A DNA stretch of 64,000 nt from Herbaspirillum sp. SJZ107 (GCF_006715485.1 NZ_VFNH01000001.1:1798001-1862000); one strand, 5' to 3'. Shown: positions 46,967 to 56,410, counted from the first letter of the stretch. Notes: generated by a model not told the origin, from the letters alone. Numbers and translations are program-made.

Positions 46967-49512
46967 TGCAGCTCCTCGCAGCGCACCGTGTCGGTATCGC
47001 GCGCGGCGCCACCGACCACGTCGACGTTGCCGAAGGCGGCCGCGAAGCCGCTTGTGGACGTCACGCTGAACGGGGTGTCGACGCGCGCCAGGTCGACGCC
47101 TTTCGCCGTGAAGCAGGCCAGCGGGATCTTGACCACCTGTTTGCCTTTGCCGGCCAGGCGCGCGAACACGCGGGTGGCGTCGAGCGGCTGGCCGCAGGCG
47201 GCGCCTGCGCACCCCATCGCGATCGTCACCTTGCCGGCCGGCGCCGCCTGCACCATGGTGTCGAAGCGCAGCACGCCGTCGGTGGCCGCTTGCGCCGGCA
47301 GCGCCAGCGGTCTTGCGCCGTGCGCCTCGAAGCTGGCCGGTCCGGTCCAGGTGACCAGGCGCGCATCCTGCTGGGTCTTGATCTGGACCACGGTGGCGCT
47401 GGCGCCGGGCACGCTTACCGTCGCATTCAGGTCGGCGCCGAAGGGACGCACTCCGGCGCCGCTCCGCAAGCGCAACGGGAAGCTGGCGCGGTCGGCCTGG
47501 CCGTGCAGCGGATAGGTGTTGGAGGCGCTGCAGCCGCCCCCCGCGTAGGCCGCATCCAGCCGGCCCAGTTGCGAGCGCTGGCCGGCCTTCAGCCCGTAGC
47601 CGTAGGCGAACAGCGGCGCATAGCCGGCATCGCCGACGTTGAGCGGGGTCTGGCACACGGTCTTCGGCCACGAATAGGTCAGCGTGCCGCCGAAGTCGTA
47701 GCGTTTGGCGCCCTTGGCCGCCACCAGCAGGTCGGACACGCCCTTGCCTTCGCTGCCCGGCAGCCAGGCGGCGATGAAGGTGTCCGACAGGTTCAGAAGG
47801 TCGTTGACCCACAGTGGCCGGCCCGACATCAGCACCGTGATCACCGGCTTGCCTTTGCCATGCACGGCCTGCAGCACGGCCAGGTCCTCGGGATAGCGGC
47901 TGCTGTGGCGCAGCGTGCCGGAAGGGACGATGTCGCCGTCGCCTTCGGCATACGGACCTTCGCCGATCACCGCGATCACCGCATCGAACCTGGACGGGTC
48001 GACGCCCTTGCCATCGGCACTATAAGTAACGTTGGCGGCGCCGGCGGCCTCGCGCAGCCCGGCCAGCACGGTGTCGCCATGCGGGAAGTCGGCATTCGTG
48101 TTGTCGGTCCCCTGCCAGCTCAGCGTCCAGCCGCCGGCCTGGTGCATCATGCTGTCGGCGGCCTTGCCGACCACCAGCAGGCGCCGGCCGGTCGCCAATG
48201 GAAGCGCCGGTCCTTCGTTCTTCAGCAGCACCAGCGATTCGCGCACCGCACGCCGCGCCAGTTCGCGTGCCTGCAGCGCTTCCGGCTTGCCGGCGTAGCG
48301 GTTGGCGGACGGGCGCTGGCCGAACAGGCCGGCGCGCAGCTTGACGCGCACGATGCGGGTGACGGCGTCGTCGATGCGCGCCATCGGAATGCGCCCGGCT
48401 TCCACGTCCTGCACCGTGTTGCGGATAAAGGCCTTCCAGTCGTCCGGCACCATCACCATGTCGACGCCGGCATTGATCGCGCGCGCGCAGCTGTCGTTGC
48501 GGCAGCCGGCCACTTCGCCGATGCCGTTCCAGTCGGTGACGACGAAGCCGTCGAAGCCCATCTTGTCCTTCAGGATTTCGGTCAGCATGCGCCGGTCGCC
48601 GTGCAGCTTGCCGTGGTCCTGCTTGTTCTCCGTGTCATACCAGCTGTTGAACGAGGCCATCACAGTCTGCGCGCCCGCTTCCAGGCCGCTGAAGTAGCCG
48701 GGGGCGTGGATGTTCATCATCTCGCGCTCGCTGGCGCGGGTAACGCTGGTGTTGACGCCGTTCTCGGTGCCGCCGTCGCCCATGTAGTGCTTGATGCTGG
48801 CGATGACGTTGGCGTCGTCCCTGAACGCGCCCTGCAGGCCCTTGACGTAGACGCCGGCATAGTCCTGGACCAGGCGCGGATCTTCGGAAAAGCCTTCGTA
48901 GGTGCGGCCCCAGCGGTCGTCGCGCACCACCGCCACGGTCGGCCCGAACACCCAGGCGATGCCGGTGGCGCGCACCGCGCGGCCGGTGGCGGCGCCGATC
49001 TCGCCGACCAGGGCCGGATCGTGGGCCGCACCCAGGCCGATATTGTGGGGGAAGATGGTGGCGCCATACACGTTGTTGTGGCCGTGGACGGCGTCGGTGC
49101 CCCAGATCACCGGCACCTTGACCGCCATGTCGGTCGCCATCGAAGCGTCGTAGAAGCTGTCGGCCAGTTTCACCCAGTCGGCGGGGCCGGCAAACTTGTT
49201 GTTGCCCGGCTTGCTGCCGCCGCCGTTCAGCACCGAGCCGAGGTAGTACTGCCTGACCTCGTCCGGCGTCACGCTCTTGATCTCGGCCTGGGTCATCTGG
49301 CCGATCTTCTGCGCCAGCGTCATCTTGCCGACGATGGCCGCGACGCGCGCCTCGAGGGCGGGGTCGGGCGCGATCGCGCTGCGGATGCGCGGCCACTCGC
49401 TTAGCGGCGTTTGCGGCTTGTGCGGCGCCGGGTCTGCGGCGATGGATGGCGCGCCGGGCAAGGCCAGCGCCACGGCCAATGCCAGCGCGCGCCGGCGGAA
49501 CGGATCAAGCAT
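46963..49512 (-). CDS. GH3 family exported beta-glucosidase
   Basis: An 849-residue glycoside hydrolase with a signal peptide of about 26 residues. The N-terminal barrel contains the nucleophile Asp327 in VVTDWNG, plus KHYMGDGGTENG near 241-252. The C-terminal sandwich carries the GEGPYAEGDGD segment common in ExoP-type enzymes, and an extra C-terminal beta domain of about 190 residues follows. It resembles exo-1,3/1,4-beta-glucanases of marine and plant-associated bacteria and probably works in the periplasm. The start has a GGAG ribosome site. Operator C and a promoter lie upstream. Confidence 0.94.
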   Translation of the reverse strand: MLDPFRRRALALAVALALPGAPSIAADPAPHKPQTPLSEWPRIRSAIAPDPALEARVAAIVGKMTLAQKIGQMTQAEIKSVTPDEVRQYYLGSVLNGGGSKPGNNKFAGPADWVKLADSFYDASMATDMAVKVPVIWGTDAVHGHNNVYGATIFPHNIGLGAAHDPALVGEIGAATGRAVRATGIAWVFGPTVAVVRDDRWGRTYEGFSEDPRLVQDYAGVYVKGLQGAFRDDANVIASIKHYMGDGGTENGVNTSVTRASEREMMNIHAPGYFSGLEAGAQTVMASFNSWYDTENKQDHGKLHGDRRMLTEILKDKMGFDGFVVTDWNGIGEVAGCRNDSCARAINAGVDMVMVPDDWKAFIRNTVQDVEAGRIPMARIDDAVTRIVRVKLRAGLFGQRPSANRYAGKPEALQARELARRAVRESLVLLKNEGPALPLATGRRLLVVGKAADSMMHQAGGWTLSWQGTDNTNADFPHGDTVLAGLREAAGAANVTYSADGKGVDPSRFDAVIAVIGEGPYAEGDGDIVPSGTLRHSSRYPEDLAVLQAVHGKGKPVITVLMSGRPLWVNDLLNLSDTFIAAWLPGSEGKGVSDLLVAAKGAKRYDFGGTLTYSWPKTVCQTPLNVGDAGYAPLFAYGYGLKAGQRSQLGRLDAAYAGGGCSASNTYPLHGQADRASFPLRLRSGAGVRPFGADLNATVSVPGASATVVQIKTQQDARLVTWTGPASFEAHGARPLALPAQAATDGVLRFDTMVQAAPAGKVTIAMGCAGAACGQPLDATRVFARLAGKGKQVVKIPLACFTAKGVDLARVDTPFSVTSTSGFAAAFGNVDVVGGAARDTDTVRCEELQ

Positions 49513-49553
49513 GCAGGGTCTCCTATGTTATGCGGCAGCGCTTCCGGACAGAT

Positions 49554-49569
49554 TTGGAAACGATTCCAA
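49554..49569. promoter_or_regulatory. LacI-type operator C, GH3-glk promoter
   Basis: TTGGAAACGATTCCAA matches its own complement at 14 of 16 positions. It lies immediately downstream of the predicted transcription start of the GH3 gene (promoter 49609-49581) and 42 bases before its ATG. Confidence 0.75.
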
Positions 49570-49580
49570 TGTGTACCCGG

Positions 49581-49609
49581 ATAGTGAATGCAAACGCCGC
49601 CCCTGTCAA
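49581..49609 (-). promoter_or_regulatory. promoter of the GH3-glk operon
   Basis: On the minus strand a perfect TTGACA (49609-49604) is followed after 17 bases by a weak -10, CACTAT (49586-49581). Operator C begins about 12 bases beyond the -10. Confidence 0.5.
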
Positions 49610-49622
49610 CTCATCCCTCAGG

Positions 49623-51005
49623 TCATTTACCGACTTCCTGCAGGAAGGACCGGTACCACAGCGCGCTGTCCTTCAGGCGCCGCTGCTGGGTCGCATAGTC
49701 GACGTGGACCAGTCCGAAGCGGCGCAGGTAGCCCTCCGACCACTCGAAGTTGTCGAGCAGGCTCCAGGCAAAGTAGCCCTGCACCGGCACGCCTTCGCCG
49801 ATCGCGGCGTGCAGCGCCGCCAGGTGGCGCATCAGGTAGCGCTTGCGCCCGGGGTCGCGCACCGCCCCGTCCGCGGCCACCGTATCGTCGTAGCAGGCGC
49901 CGTTCTCGGTCACGTAAAGCGGCCCTGGACGGTAGTCGCGGTGCACGCGCTGCAGCAGCTCGGCCAGGCCCTGAGGCGCCACCGGCCAGCCCATCGCCGT
50001 GGTCTCGCCGCGCGCTTCCAGCACCCGCACGCCGAGCGGACCGTGGCCGGGCGCATCGGCCACCGTTTCGGGGAAGTAGTAATTCACGCCGAGGAAATCG
50101 GTGGGCGCGGCGATCGCTTCCAGGTCGCCCGGCAGGATCACCGGGGCCGCGTCGCCGACCAGGCGCAGGGTGTCCTCCGGATAGCCGCGGCCGTACAGCG
50201 GATCGAGGAACCAGCGGTAGCGCAAGCCGTCGTGGCGCGCCAGCGCCGCGTGATCGAGCGCACTGTCGCTGGCCGGACGCAACGGATGCAGGCTGAGCGC
50301 GATGCCGGCGCGCGCATCCGGCACATTGGCGCGGATCGCCGGCAGCGCCTTGCCGTGGGCCAGCAGCACGTGGTGCGCCACCTGCAGCGCGGTCCTGAAG
50401 TCGGCGATGCCGGGCGCATGCCAGCCCTCGTGGTGGCCGATCATCGCCGTGCACCACGGCTCGTTCTGGGTGATCCAGTGCTGCACGCGGTCGCCCAGGC
50501 GGCGCGTCACCGCATCCGCCAGTTCGACGAAGGCGTCGACCGTGGCGCGTTCGTTCCAGCCGCCGCGGTCCTGCAGGGCTTGCGGCAAGTCCCAGTGATA
50601 CAGCGTGGCCCAGGGCTGCAGGCCGCGCGCCAGCATGCCGTCGACCAGGCGCTCGTAGAAATCGAGGCCCTTCGGGTTCGGCTTGCCGCCCGGCCCGCCG
50701 AAGATGCGCGGCCAGGCGATCGAGAAACGGTAGGCGTTGAGCCCGAGTTCGCGCCCGATGTCGAGGTCCTGCGGCCAGCGGTGGTAGTGGTCGCAGGCCA
50801 CCGCCCCGCTCGAGCCGTCGCGGATCCTGCCGGGCGTCGCGGCGAAGCGGTCCCAGATCGACTCGACGCGGCCGTCGAGTTTTGCGCCCCCTTCGATCTG
50901 GTAGGACGAGGTGGCGGCGCCCCACAGGAAGTCGGTGGCGAAATCGGCGCGCTGCGGCGCCCGGGGTTCGAGTTCCTGCTCGTCAGCCTGGAATATCGTC
51001 GTCAT
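49623..51005 (-). CDS. GH1 family beta-glucosidase, cytoplasmic
   Basis: A 460-residue single-domain GH1 enzyme with no signal peptide. The acid/base Glu182 is in ITQNEPW and the nucleophile Glu367 in YVTENGA; FLWGAATSSYQIEGG near the N-terminus and SLLDNFEWSEGY near the C-terminus are family signatures. It hydrolyses cellobiose, laminaribiose or aryl-beta-glucosides inside the cell. It is transcribed in the same direction as GH3 and glk, with its own operator upstream and the LacI regulator gene next to it. Confidence 0.95.
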   Translation of the reverse strand: MTTIFQADEQELEPRAPQRADFATDFLWGAATSSYQIEGGAKLDGRVESIWDRFAATPGRIRDGSSGAVACDHYHRWPQDLDIGRELGLNAYRFSIAWPRIFGGPGGKPNPKGLDFYERLVDGMLARGLQPWATLYHWDLPQALQDRGGWNERATVDAFVELADAVTRRLGDRVQHWITQNEPWCTAMIGHHEGWHAPGIADFRTALQVAHHVLLAHGKALPAIRANVPDARAGIALSLHPLRPASDSALDHAALARHDGLRYRWFLDPLYGRGYPEDTLRLVGDAAPVILPGDLEAIAAPTDFLGVNYYFPETVADAPGHGPLGVRVLEARGETTAMGWPVAPQGLAELLQRVHRDYRPGPLYVTENGACYDDTVAADGAVRDPGRKRYLMRHLAALHAAIGEGVPVQGYFAWSLLDNFEWSEGYLRRFGLVHVDYATQQRRLKDSALWYRSFLQEVGK

Positions 51006-51047
51006 GGTCGGGTCGGGGATGGATTATGCAAAGCGGTTTACCGCGGG

Positions 51048-51061
51048 TGGAAAGGTTTCCA
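51048..51061. promoter_or_regulatory. LacI-type operator D, GH1 promoter
   Basis: TGGAAAGGTTTCCA is a palindrome except for its central two bases, 42 bases before the GH1 start codon. It keeps the GGAAA/TTTCC half-sites of operators A-C but has GG instead of CG at the centre. A second short palindrome, GCGGTTTACCGC, lies at 51033-51044 between it and the gene. Confidence 0.65.
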
Positions 51062-51071
51062 TATACAGCGC

Positions 51072-51091
51072 AAAAAAAAGCCGTGCCGGCT
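51072..51091 (-). terminator. terminator after the LacI regulator gene
   Basis: On the minus strand AGCCG and CGGCT form a short stem overlapping the LacI stop codon and are followed by eight T. It partly separates the regulator from the GH1 promoter. Confidence 0.7.
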
Positions 51092-52119
51092 CATGCGGCC
51101 TTGCGCCTGGTGCCCGGCGCTCGTGCCAGCGATGCGCGCAGCGTGACGCTGACCGGGAAGTCGCGCGACACCGGCCGCTTCATGTCGTAGCACAGGTTGA
51201 GCAAGGCATTCACGCCATTCAGCGTCATCTCGCGCCACGGCATGTGCACGGAACTGAGGCGCGGCGCTGCATAGGCGGCGCTCGGGGTGTCGTCGTAGCC
51301 CAGCACCGACAGGTCGTGCGGCACGCGGATGCCGGCTTCCTGGAAATACGCCAGCGCGCCGGCTGCCATCTCGTCGTTGGCGCAGAACAGCGCGCTGCAG
51401 GGCGTGCCGGAGGCGATCAGGTCCCTGGCCGCGGCAAAGCCGCCGGCCGGCGAAAAATCACTCTCCACGCGCCATACCTTGTCGGGGTCGATACCGTTGT
51501 CGGCCAGCTCGCTCATGAAGCCGGCAATGCGCTCGTTGTTGTCGGCCAGGCTGCGCGGCCCTTCCACCACGGCGATCTTGCGGTGCTTGTGCTCGAGCAG
51601 CGTGCGTGCCGCCAGGCGCCCGCCCAGCACGTGGTCGACCGTGAAACACTGGTCGGGCATCGATTCGAAGGCGTGGTTCAGCGCCACCAGCTGGCCGGCC
51701 TTGGCCCCGAGCGCCGCCACGTCTTCCTCGAGCAGCGCGCTGGTCATCACGATCAGGCCGTCGCAGCCGCGTTCGATCAGGAAGTCGATGCCTTCGATCG
51801 CCTGCCGGCGCGCATCGCCGAGGCCGACGCCGAAGGCCAGCACCATGTGCAGGCCGGCGGCACGCAGCTCGGTATCCATGATCTGCAGGATCGGCGTGTA
51901 GAAGGTCCCGCTCAGCACCGGGATGTAGACGCCGACCATGCGGCTCGATCCCGACAGCAGCGCGCGCGCCGCATGCGATGGACGGAAACCGAGTTCGTCG
52001 ATCGCCTTCCTGACCCGCTCGAGCGTGGCGGGCGAGACCGAACCGCGCCCGCTGACCACGCGCGAGGCGGTTCCGAGGCCGACGCCGGCCAGCTTCGCTA
52101 CATCCTTGATCGTCGCCAC
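51091..52119 (-). CDS. LacI family transcriptional regulator (candidate beta-glucan regulator)
   Basis: A 342-residue repressor with an N-terminal helix-turn-helix (TIKDVAKLAGVGLGTASRVVSG, split here by its turn at about residue 12) and hinge helix near residues 48-58 (SHAARALLSG), then a periplasmic-binding-protein-like effector domain. Translation starts at a GTG with a GAGGTGA ribosome site. Its position next to GH1 and among beta-glucan genes makes it the best candidate reader of the four TGGAAA-type operators. The effector may be glucose or a beta-glucoside; this is inference. Confidence 0.93.
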   Translation of the reverse strand: MATIKDVAKLAGVGLGTASRVVSGRGSVSPATLERVRKAIDELGFRPSHAARALLSGSSRMVGVYIPVLSGTFYTPILQIMDTELRAAGLHMVLAFGVGLGDARRQAIEGIDFLIERGCDGLIVMTSALLEEDVAALGAKAGQLVALNHAFESMPDQCFTVDHVLGGRLAARTLLEHKHRKIAVVEGPRSLADNNERIAGFMSELADNGIDPDKVWRVESDFSPAGGFAAARDLIASGTPCSALFCANDEMAAGALAYFQEAGIRVPHDLSVLGYDDTPSAAYAAPRLSSVHMPWREMTLNGVNALLNLCYDMKRPVSRDFPVSVTLRASLARAPGTRRKAA

Positions 52120-52221
52120 GGCGGCTCACCTCATCCAGGGGTTGAACAAAAACAGTCGATACCAAACACCGAAGCATACTGCATTCGCCGCCCGGTGCCT
52201 ACCTCGGGGCCGGCATCGTCA

Positions 52222-53274
52222 TTACAGGCGGCGCCCGTCCTGCGGGTCGAACAGCGAGACCCGGGCCGCATCGATGCCGAAAGCGACCTCGTCGCCGGGC
52301 GCGAATGCGCGCGTATCGTGCACCAGCGCGCCGAGTGCAGCCGTGCCGCAGCGCAGCCACACGACCTGGTGGTTGCCCATCGGTTCCACCAGGGTCACCT
52401 CGGCGCGCAGCGGACCGGCGCCGATGGCCACGTGCTCGGGGCGCACGCCCAGCAGCGCCGGCCCGCTCGCCCGCCCTGCCGCCCCGACCCCGGCCGGCAA
52501 CTCGATGGCGCCGGCGCGGAAGCGCCCCGCCGCATCGAGCGCGCCGTCGATGAAGGCCATCGGCGGCGATCCCAGGAAGCCTGCGACGAAGCGGTTGGCC
52601 GGGCGCGCGTACACCTCGGCCGGGGTGCCGACCTGCTGGATGCGGCCCTTGTCCATCACCACGATGCGGCTGGCCAGCGTCATCGCCTCGGCCTGGTCGT
52701 GGGTCACGTAGATCATGGTCGAGCCGAGCGTCTGGTGCAGCAGCTTGAGTTCGCGCCGCAACTCGGCGCGCAGCTTGGCGTCGAGGTTCGACAGCGGCTC
52801 GTCGAACAGGAACACGCGCGCTTCGCGCACCAGCGCGCGCCCGATCGCCACCCGCTGGCGCTGGCCGCCGGAGAGCTGCGCCGGCTTGCGCGACAGCAGC
52901 GCATCCAGCTGCAGCATCGCCGCCGCGCGTGCCACGCGGCGCCGGATCTCCTCCTTCGGCGTGCCGGCGATGCGCAGGCCGAAGGACATGTTGGCTTCCA
53001 CCGTCATGGTCGGGTACAGCGCATACGACTGGAACACCATGCCGATGCCGCGCTCGCTCGGGTCGGCATCCGTCATGTCGCGGCCGCCGATCTCGATCGC
53101 ACCGGCGGCCGGTTCGACTAGGCCGGCGATGCTGTGCAGCAGGGTCGACTTGCCGCAGCCGGAGGGGCCGAGCAGCACCAGGAATTCGCCCGGCTCGACC
53201 TGCAGGTCGAGGCCGCGGATGATGTCCCTGCCGCCGAGGCGGATATGCAGGTCGCGCAGGTGGACGTTCGCCAT
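52222..53274 (-). CDS. MalK/UgpC-type sugar ABC transporter ATP-binding protein 2
   Basis: A 350-residue CUT1-family ATPase. Walker [10 protein letters not shown] is at 36-44, LSGGQRQRV precedes Walker B with [11 protein letters not shown], and the switch region is YVTHDQAEAM. A C-terminal TOBE region follows. It is only about 40-45 percent like the other MalK-type protein by eye and serves the permeases directly upstream. It is the last gene of the importer operon, eight bases after the permease. LacI lies downstream on the same strand. Confidence 0.93.
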   Translation of the reverse strand: MANVHLRDLHIRLGGRDIIRGLDLQVEPGEFLVLLGPSGCGKSTLLHSIAGLVEPAAGAIEIGGRDMTDADPSERGIGMVFQSYALYPTMTVEANMSFGLRIAGTPKEEIRRRVARAAAMLQLDALLSRKPAQLSGGQRQRVAIGRALVREARVFLFDEPLSNLDAKLRAELRRELKLLHQTLGSTMIYVTHDQAEAMTLASRIVVMDKGRIQQVGTPAEVYARPANRFVAGFLGSPPMAFIDGALDAAGRFRAGAIELPAGVGAAGRASGPALLGVRPEHVAIGAGPLRAEVTLVEPMGNHQVVWLRCGTAALGALVHDTRAFAPGDEVAFGIDAARVSLFDPQDGRRL

Positions 53275-53281
53275 CGCGGGG

Positions 53282-54250
53282 TCAGCCTTTCACGGCGCCG
53301 GCGGCGATGCCGCGCACGAACCAGCGTCCGGAGAAGAAATACAGGGCCAGCGGCAGCAGCGCCGTCAGGATGGTGGCCGCCATGTTGACGTTGTACTGGC
53401 GGGCACCGGTGGTGGTGTTGATCACGTTGTTCAGCTCCACCGTCATCGGCAGGTTGTCGCGGCCGGCGAACACCAGGCCGAGGATGTAGTCGTTCCACAC
53501 GCCGGTGACCTGCATGATCGCCGCCACCACCACGATCGGCAGCGACATCGGCAGCATCACCTGCAGGAAGATGCGCCAGAAACCGCCGCCGTCGATGCGC
53601 GCAGCCTGGAACAGCTCGTGCGGCACGCCCGCATAATAATTCCGGAACAGCAGCGTCATCACCGGCATGCCGAACACCAGGTGTACCAGCACGATGGCCG
53701 GCAGCGAGCCATAGACGCCGGCCAGCGCCATCACGCGCACCAGCGGATAGATCATCACCTGCACCGGCACGAAGGCGCCGGCCAGCAGGATACCGAACAG
53801 CAGGTTGGCGCCGCGCGGGCGCCAGAACGACAGCGCGTAGCCGTTGACGGCGCCGATCGCGATCGCCAGCAGCGTGCTCGGCACCGTGATCCAGACCGAG
53901 TTGAGGAAGCCGCCGCGGATGCCTTCGCAGGCGGCGCCGGTGCAGACGCCGCTCCAGGCCTGGCGCCAGGGTTCGAGCGTCCAGGCATGCGGCAGCGCCA
54001 GGATGCCGCCCTGGCGGATCTCCTCCATCGGCTTGAGCGAGGTGACGATCATCACGTACAGCGGCAGCAGGAAAAACGCGCCGGCGCTCAGGAGGAACAG
54101 ATAGATGCCGATGCGGGCCGGACTCCAGCGCCGGCGCCGGGTACGGCCGCGCGCCGGCCGCTTCACCGGCTCGAGCGCCGGCTCAAGCGCGGGCTCGAGT
54201 GCCGTTTCGAGCGCGGTCGCAATCGCGGCCTGGTGGACGGTCGGCGTCAT
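53282..54250 (-). CDS. carbohydrate ABC transporter permease 2 (MalG type) with N-terminal repeat
   Basis: A 322-residue permease with six predicted helices and the EAA-loop region HELFQAARIDGGGFWRIFLQVMLP. The first 40 residues are unusual: a cytoplasmic extension with three tandem LE(T/P)AL(E) units before a basic RGRTRRRR stretch. The start at 54250 overlaps the stop of the companion permease by four bases. The frame continues upstream without start signals. It pairs with the next permease in the sugar importer. Confidence 0.92.
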   Translation of the reverse strand: MTPTVHQAAIATALETALEPALEPALEPVKRPARGRTRRRRWSPARIGIYLFLLSAGAFFLLPLYVMIVTSLKPMEEIRQGGILALPHAWTLEPWRQAWSGVCTGAACEGIRGGFLNSVWITVPSTLLAIAIGAVNGYALSFWRPRGANLLFGILLAGAFVPVQVMIYPLVRVMALAGVYGSLPAIVLVHLVFGMPVMTLLFRNYYAGVPHELFQAARIDGGGFWRIFLQVMLPMSLPIVVVAAIMQVTGVWNDYILGLVFAGRDNLPMTVELNNVINTTTGARQYNVNMAATILTALLPLALYFFSGRWFVRGIAAGAVKG

Positions 54251-55125
54251 GCGGCCTCCTTGCGCGTCCGCGCGTAGGCATACGGCGCCAGCAGCGCCAG
54301 CACCGGCACCAGCAGCACGACCGCGCCGGCCGAGGCCAGGCCGACGTTCGAGCGCAGGAACAGGTGGTCCATGATGAACTTGGTCGGTACCTCGCTGGCG
54401 GTGCCGGGGCCGCCGTTGGTCATCGCCACCACCGCGTCGTACAGCTTGACCACGGCGGTCGACAGCAGCAGCAGGACGGTGGCGATCGTCGGCCACAGCA
54501 TCGGCAGCACGATGCGGGTGTACACGCGCCACGGCGGGATGCCGTCCAGGCGCGCCGCCTTCCAGATGTCGGGGTCGACGCCGCGCAGCCCGGCCAGCAT
54601 CAAGGCCATCACCAGCCCCGAGGCCTGCCACACGGTCGCGATCACGACGGTGTAGATCACCAGGTCCTGGCGCACGATCCAGTCGAAGGTAAAACCGGAG
54701 AAACCGAGCCCGCGCACCACGCCGTCCAGGCCGTCGCCCGGCGTCAGCAGCCATTGCCACACCAGGCCGGTGGCGACGAAGGACATCGCGTACGGGTACA
54801 GGAAGATGGTGCGGAACACCCCTTCGCCGCGCACGCGCTGGTCGATGAAGACCGCCAGCAGGAAGCCGATCGCCAGGCAGGCCAGGATGAACAGCACGCC
54901 ATAGACCGCCAGGTTGTGCAGCGACAGCATCCAGCGCTCGTTGTCGAACAGGCGCCCGTACTGGGCCAGGCCGATGAAGCGCCCCGAGGGGAAGGTGCGC
55001 GAGCCGGTCAGGGAAATGACCAGGGTCCAGGCGGCGGCGCCGAGGTAGGCGACGATGGCGGTCAGCGCCATCGGCAGCAGGGCCGCGTGCGGTGTCAGGC
55101 GTGTGAGTTTCAGCGCGGGCCTCAT
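54247..55125 (-). CDS. carbohydrate ABC transporter permease 2 (MalF type)
   Basis: A 292-residue inner-membrane permease with about six helices. The cytoplasmic EAA-like loop reads IWKAARLDGIPPWRVYTRIVLP. It starts one base after the binding-protein stop codon and overlaps the second permease by four bases, so the four importer genes are translationally linked. Confidence 0.92.
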   Translation of the reverse strand: MRPALKLTRLTPHAALLPMALTAIVAYLGAAAWTLVISLTGSRTFPSGRFIGLAQYGRLFDNERWMLSLHNLAVYGVLFILACLAIGFLLAVFIDQRVRGEGVFRTIFLYPYAMSFVATGLVWQWLLTPGDGLDGVVRGLGFSGFTFDWIVRQDLVIYTVVIATVWQASGLVMALMLAGLRGVDPDIWKAARLDGIPPWRVYTRIVLPMLWPTIATVLLLLSTAVVKLYDAVVAMTNGGPGTASEVPTKFIMDHLFLRSNVGLASAGAVVLLVPVLALLAPYAYARTRKEAA

Positions 55126-55126
55126 G

Positions 55127-56410
55127 TCAATAGCGCAGCGCCGAGGCGATGCTGTTCTGGGCCTGTTCCACCGGCATGTCGGTGTTCCAGTAGGCGGTCA
55201 GCACGTCCTGCAGCGCGCCGTTCTGGTCGGGGGTCAGGTAGATCTCCATCACGCCCAGCGGCCGCGCGCGGTCGCGCGCAATGGCCATGCCCTTTTGCGC
55301 ACAGGCGTCCAGGCTGGCGGGATCGGCATCCAGGCGCGCCGGGATCGACCCCTTCAGGCGGTTGAACGACAGCTGCACGGCGGGGTCGGCGACCACGCGC
55401 GCCACCAGCTTCTGCGCCCGCAGCACCGCCGGATCCGCCGTGCGCGGGAACACCAGCACGTCGCCCTGGACCAGGTAGGGGCTGGCCGCGCCCAGGCCCG
55501 GCAGGCAGCCGTAGTCACGCTCCGGCTGCTGGCCGGCCGCCGTGAATTCGCCCTTGGCCCAGTCGCCCATCACCTGGATGCCGGCGCGGCCCCCGATCAC
55601 CATCGCGGTGGCGTCGTTCCAGTTGCGTCCCGGCGCGGCCGGGTCGACGTAGCCGTGCAGGCGTTTATAGGCCAGCAGCACGCGGCGGAAGTCGTTCGAT
55701 CGGATCGCGGCCTGGTCGCGGTCGCGCAGCACCCGCAGGTAGAGCGCGCGCCCGCCGAGGTTGGACAGCATCAGCGAAAACAGGATGCTGTCCTGCCAGG
55801 CCTGGCCGCCATGCGCCAGCGGCACCAGCCCGGCCGCCTTGAGCTTGTCCAGCGCCGCGAACAGTTCCTCGACGCTTTGCGGCGCACGCGCGATCCCGGC
55901 GCGGGCGAACGCGGGCTTCGAATACCACAGCCAGGTCTGCATGTGGACGTTGACCGGCGCCGCGTACCAGTGGCCGTGCACCTTGATGACGTCGACGATC
56001 GGCTGCGGCAGCGTGCGTTCCCAGGCGCCGCGGCGGGCGGCATCGTCGACGTCGTTCAGCAGGCCTTCCTCGATGATGTCGACGAACTGGCGCGAGGTGT
56101 TGAACTGGGCCGCGGTGGGTGGCTTGCCGCCGATGATGCGGTTGAGGGTGACGGCGCGCGACTGGTCGCCGCCGGCGATCGCGGTGTCGACCCAGGTGCC
56201 GCCGAGGCCGCGGTAGGCCTGGGCCACCTGCCTGACCGCGGCCGATTCGCCGCCCGAGGTCCACCAGTGGATCACCTCGGCGCGCGGTCCGGGCTGGGGC
56301 GCGGCGGCCGCAGCAGCGCCGCCGGCCGCGCCGACGATTGCGCCGACGATTGCCCCGGCGCACAGCGCCCGTGGCCAGCCGCGCAGCATGGTCTTGCCTG
56401 CTCCGAGCAT
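55127..56410 (-). CDS. sugar-binding protein of ABC importer 2
   Basis: A 427-residue family 1 solute-binding protein. The signal peptide is long (about 35 residues, Ala/Gly-rich AIVGAIVGAAGGAAAAAA). Mature segments such as VIHWWTSGGESAAVRQ are typical of glucose and sugar-binding proteins of this class. The ATG at 56410 follows an AGGAG site; a GTG at 56440 is in frame but has none. It leads the importer operon. A 17-base palindrome lies 28 bases upstream of the start. Confidence 0.9.
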   Translation of the reverse strand: MLGAGKTMLRGWPRALCAGAIVGAIVGAAGGAAAAAAPQPGPRAEVIHWWTSGGESAAVRQVAQAYRGLGGTWVDTAIAGGDQSRAVTLNRIIGGKPPTAAQFNTSRQFVDIIEEGLLNDVDDAARRGAWERTLPQPIVDVIKVHGHWYAAPVNVHMQTWLWYSKPAFARAGIARAPQSVEELFAALDKLKAAGLVPLAHGGQAWQDSILFSLMLSNLGGRALYLRVLRDRDQAAIRSNDFRRVLLAYKRLHGYVDPAAPGRNWNDATAMVIGGRAGIQVMGDWAKGEFTAAGQQPERDYGCLPGLGAASPYLVQGDVLVFPRTADPAVLRAQKLVARVVADPAVQLSFNRLKGSIPARLDADPASLDACAQKGMAIARDRARPLGVMEIYLTPDQNGALQDVLTAYWNTDMPVEQAQNSIASALRY

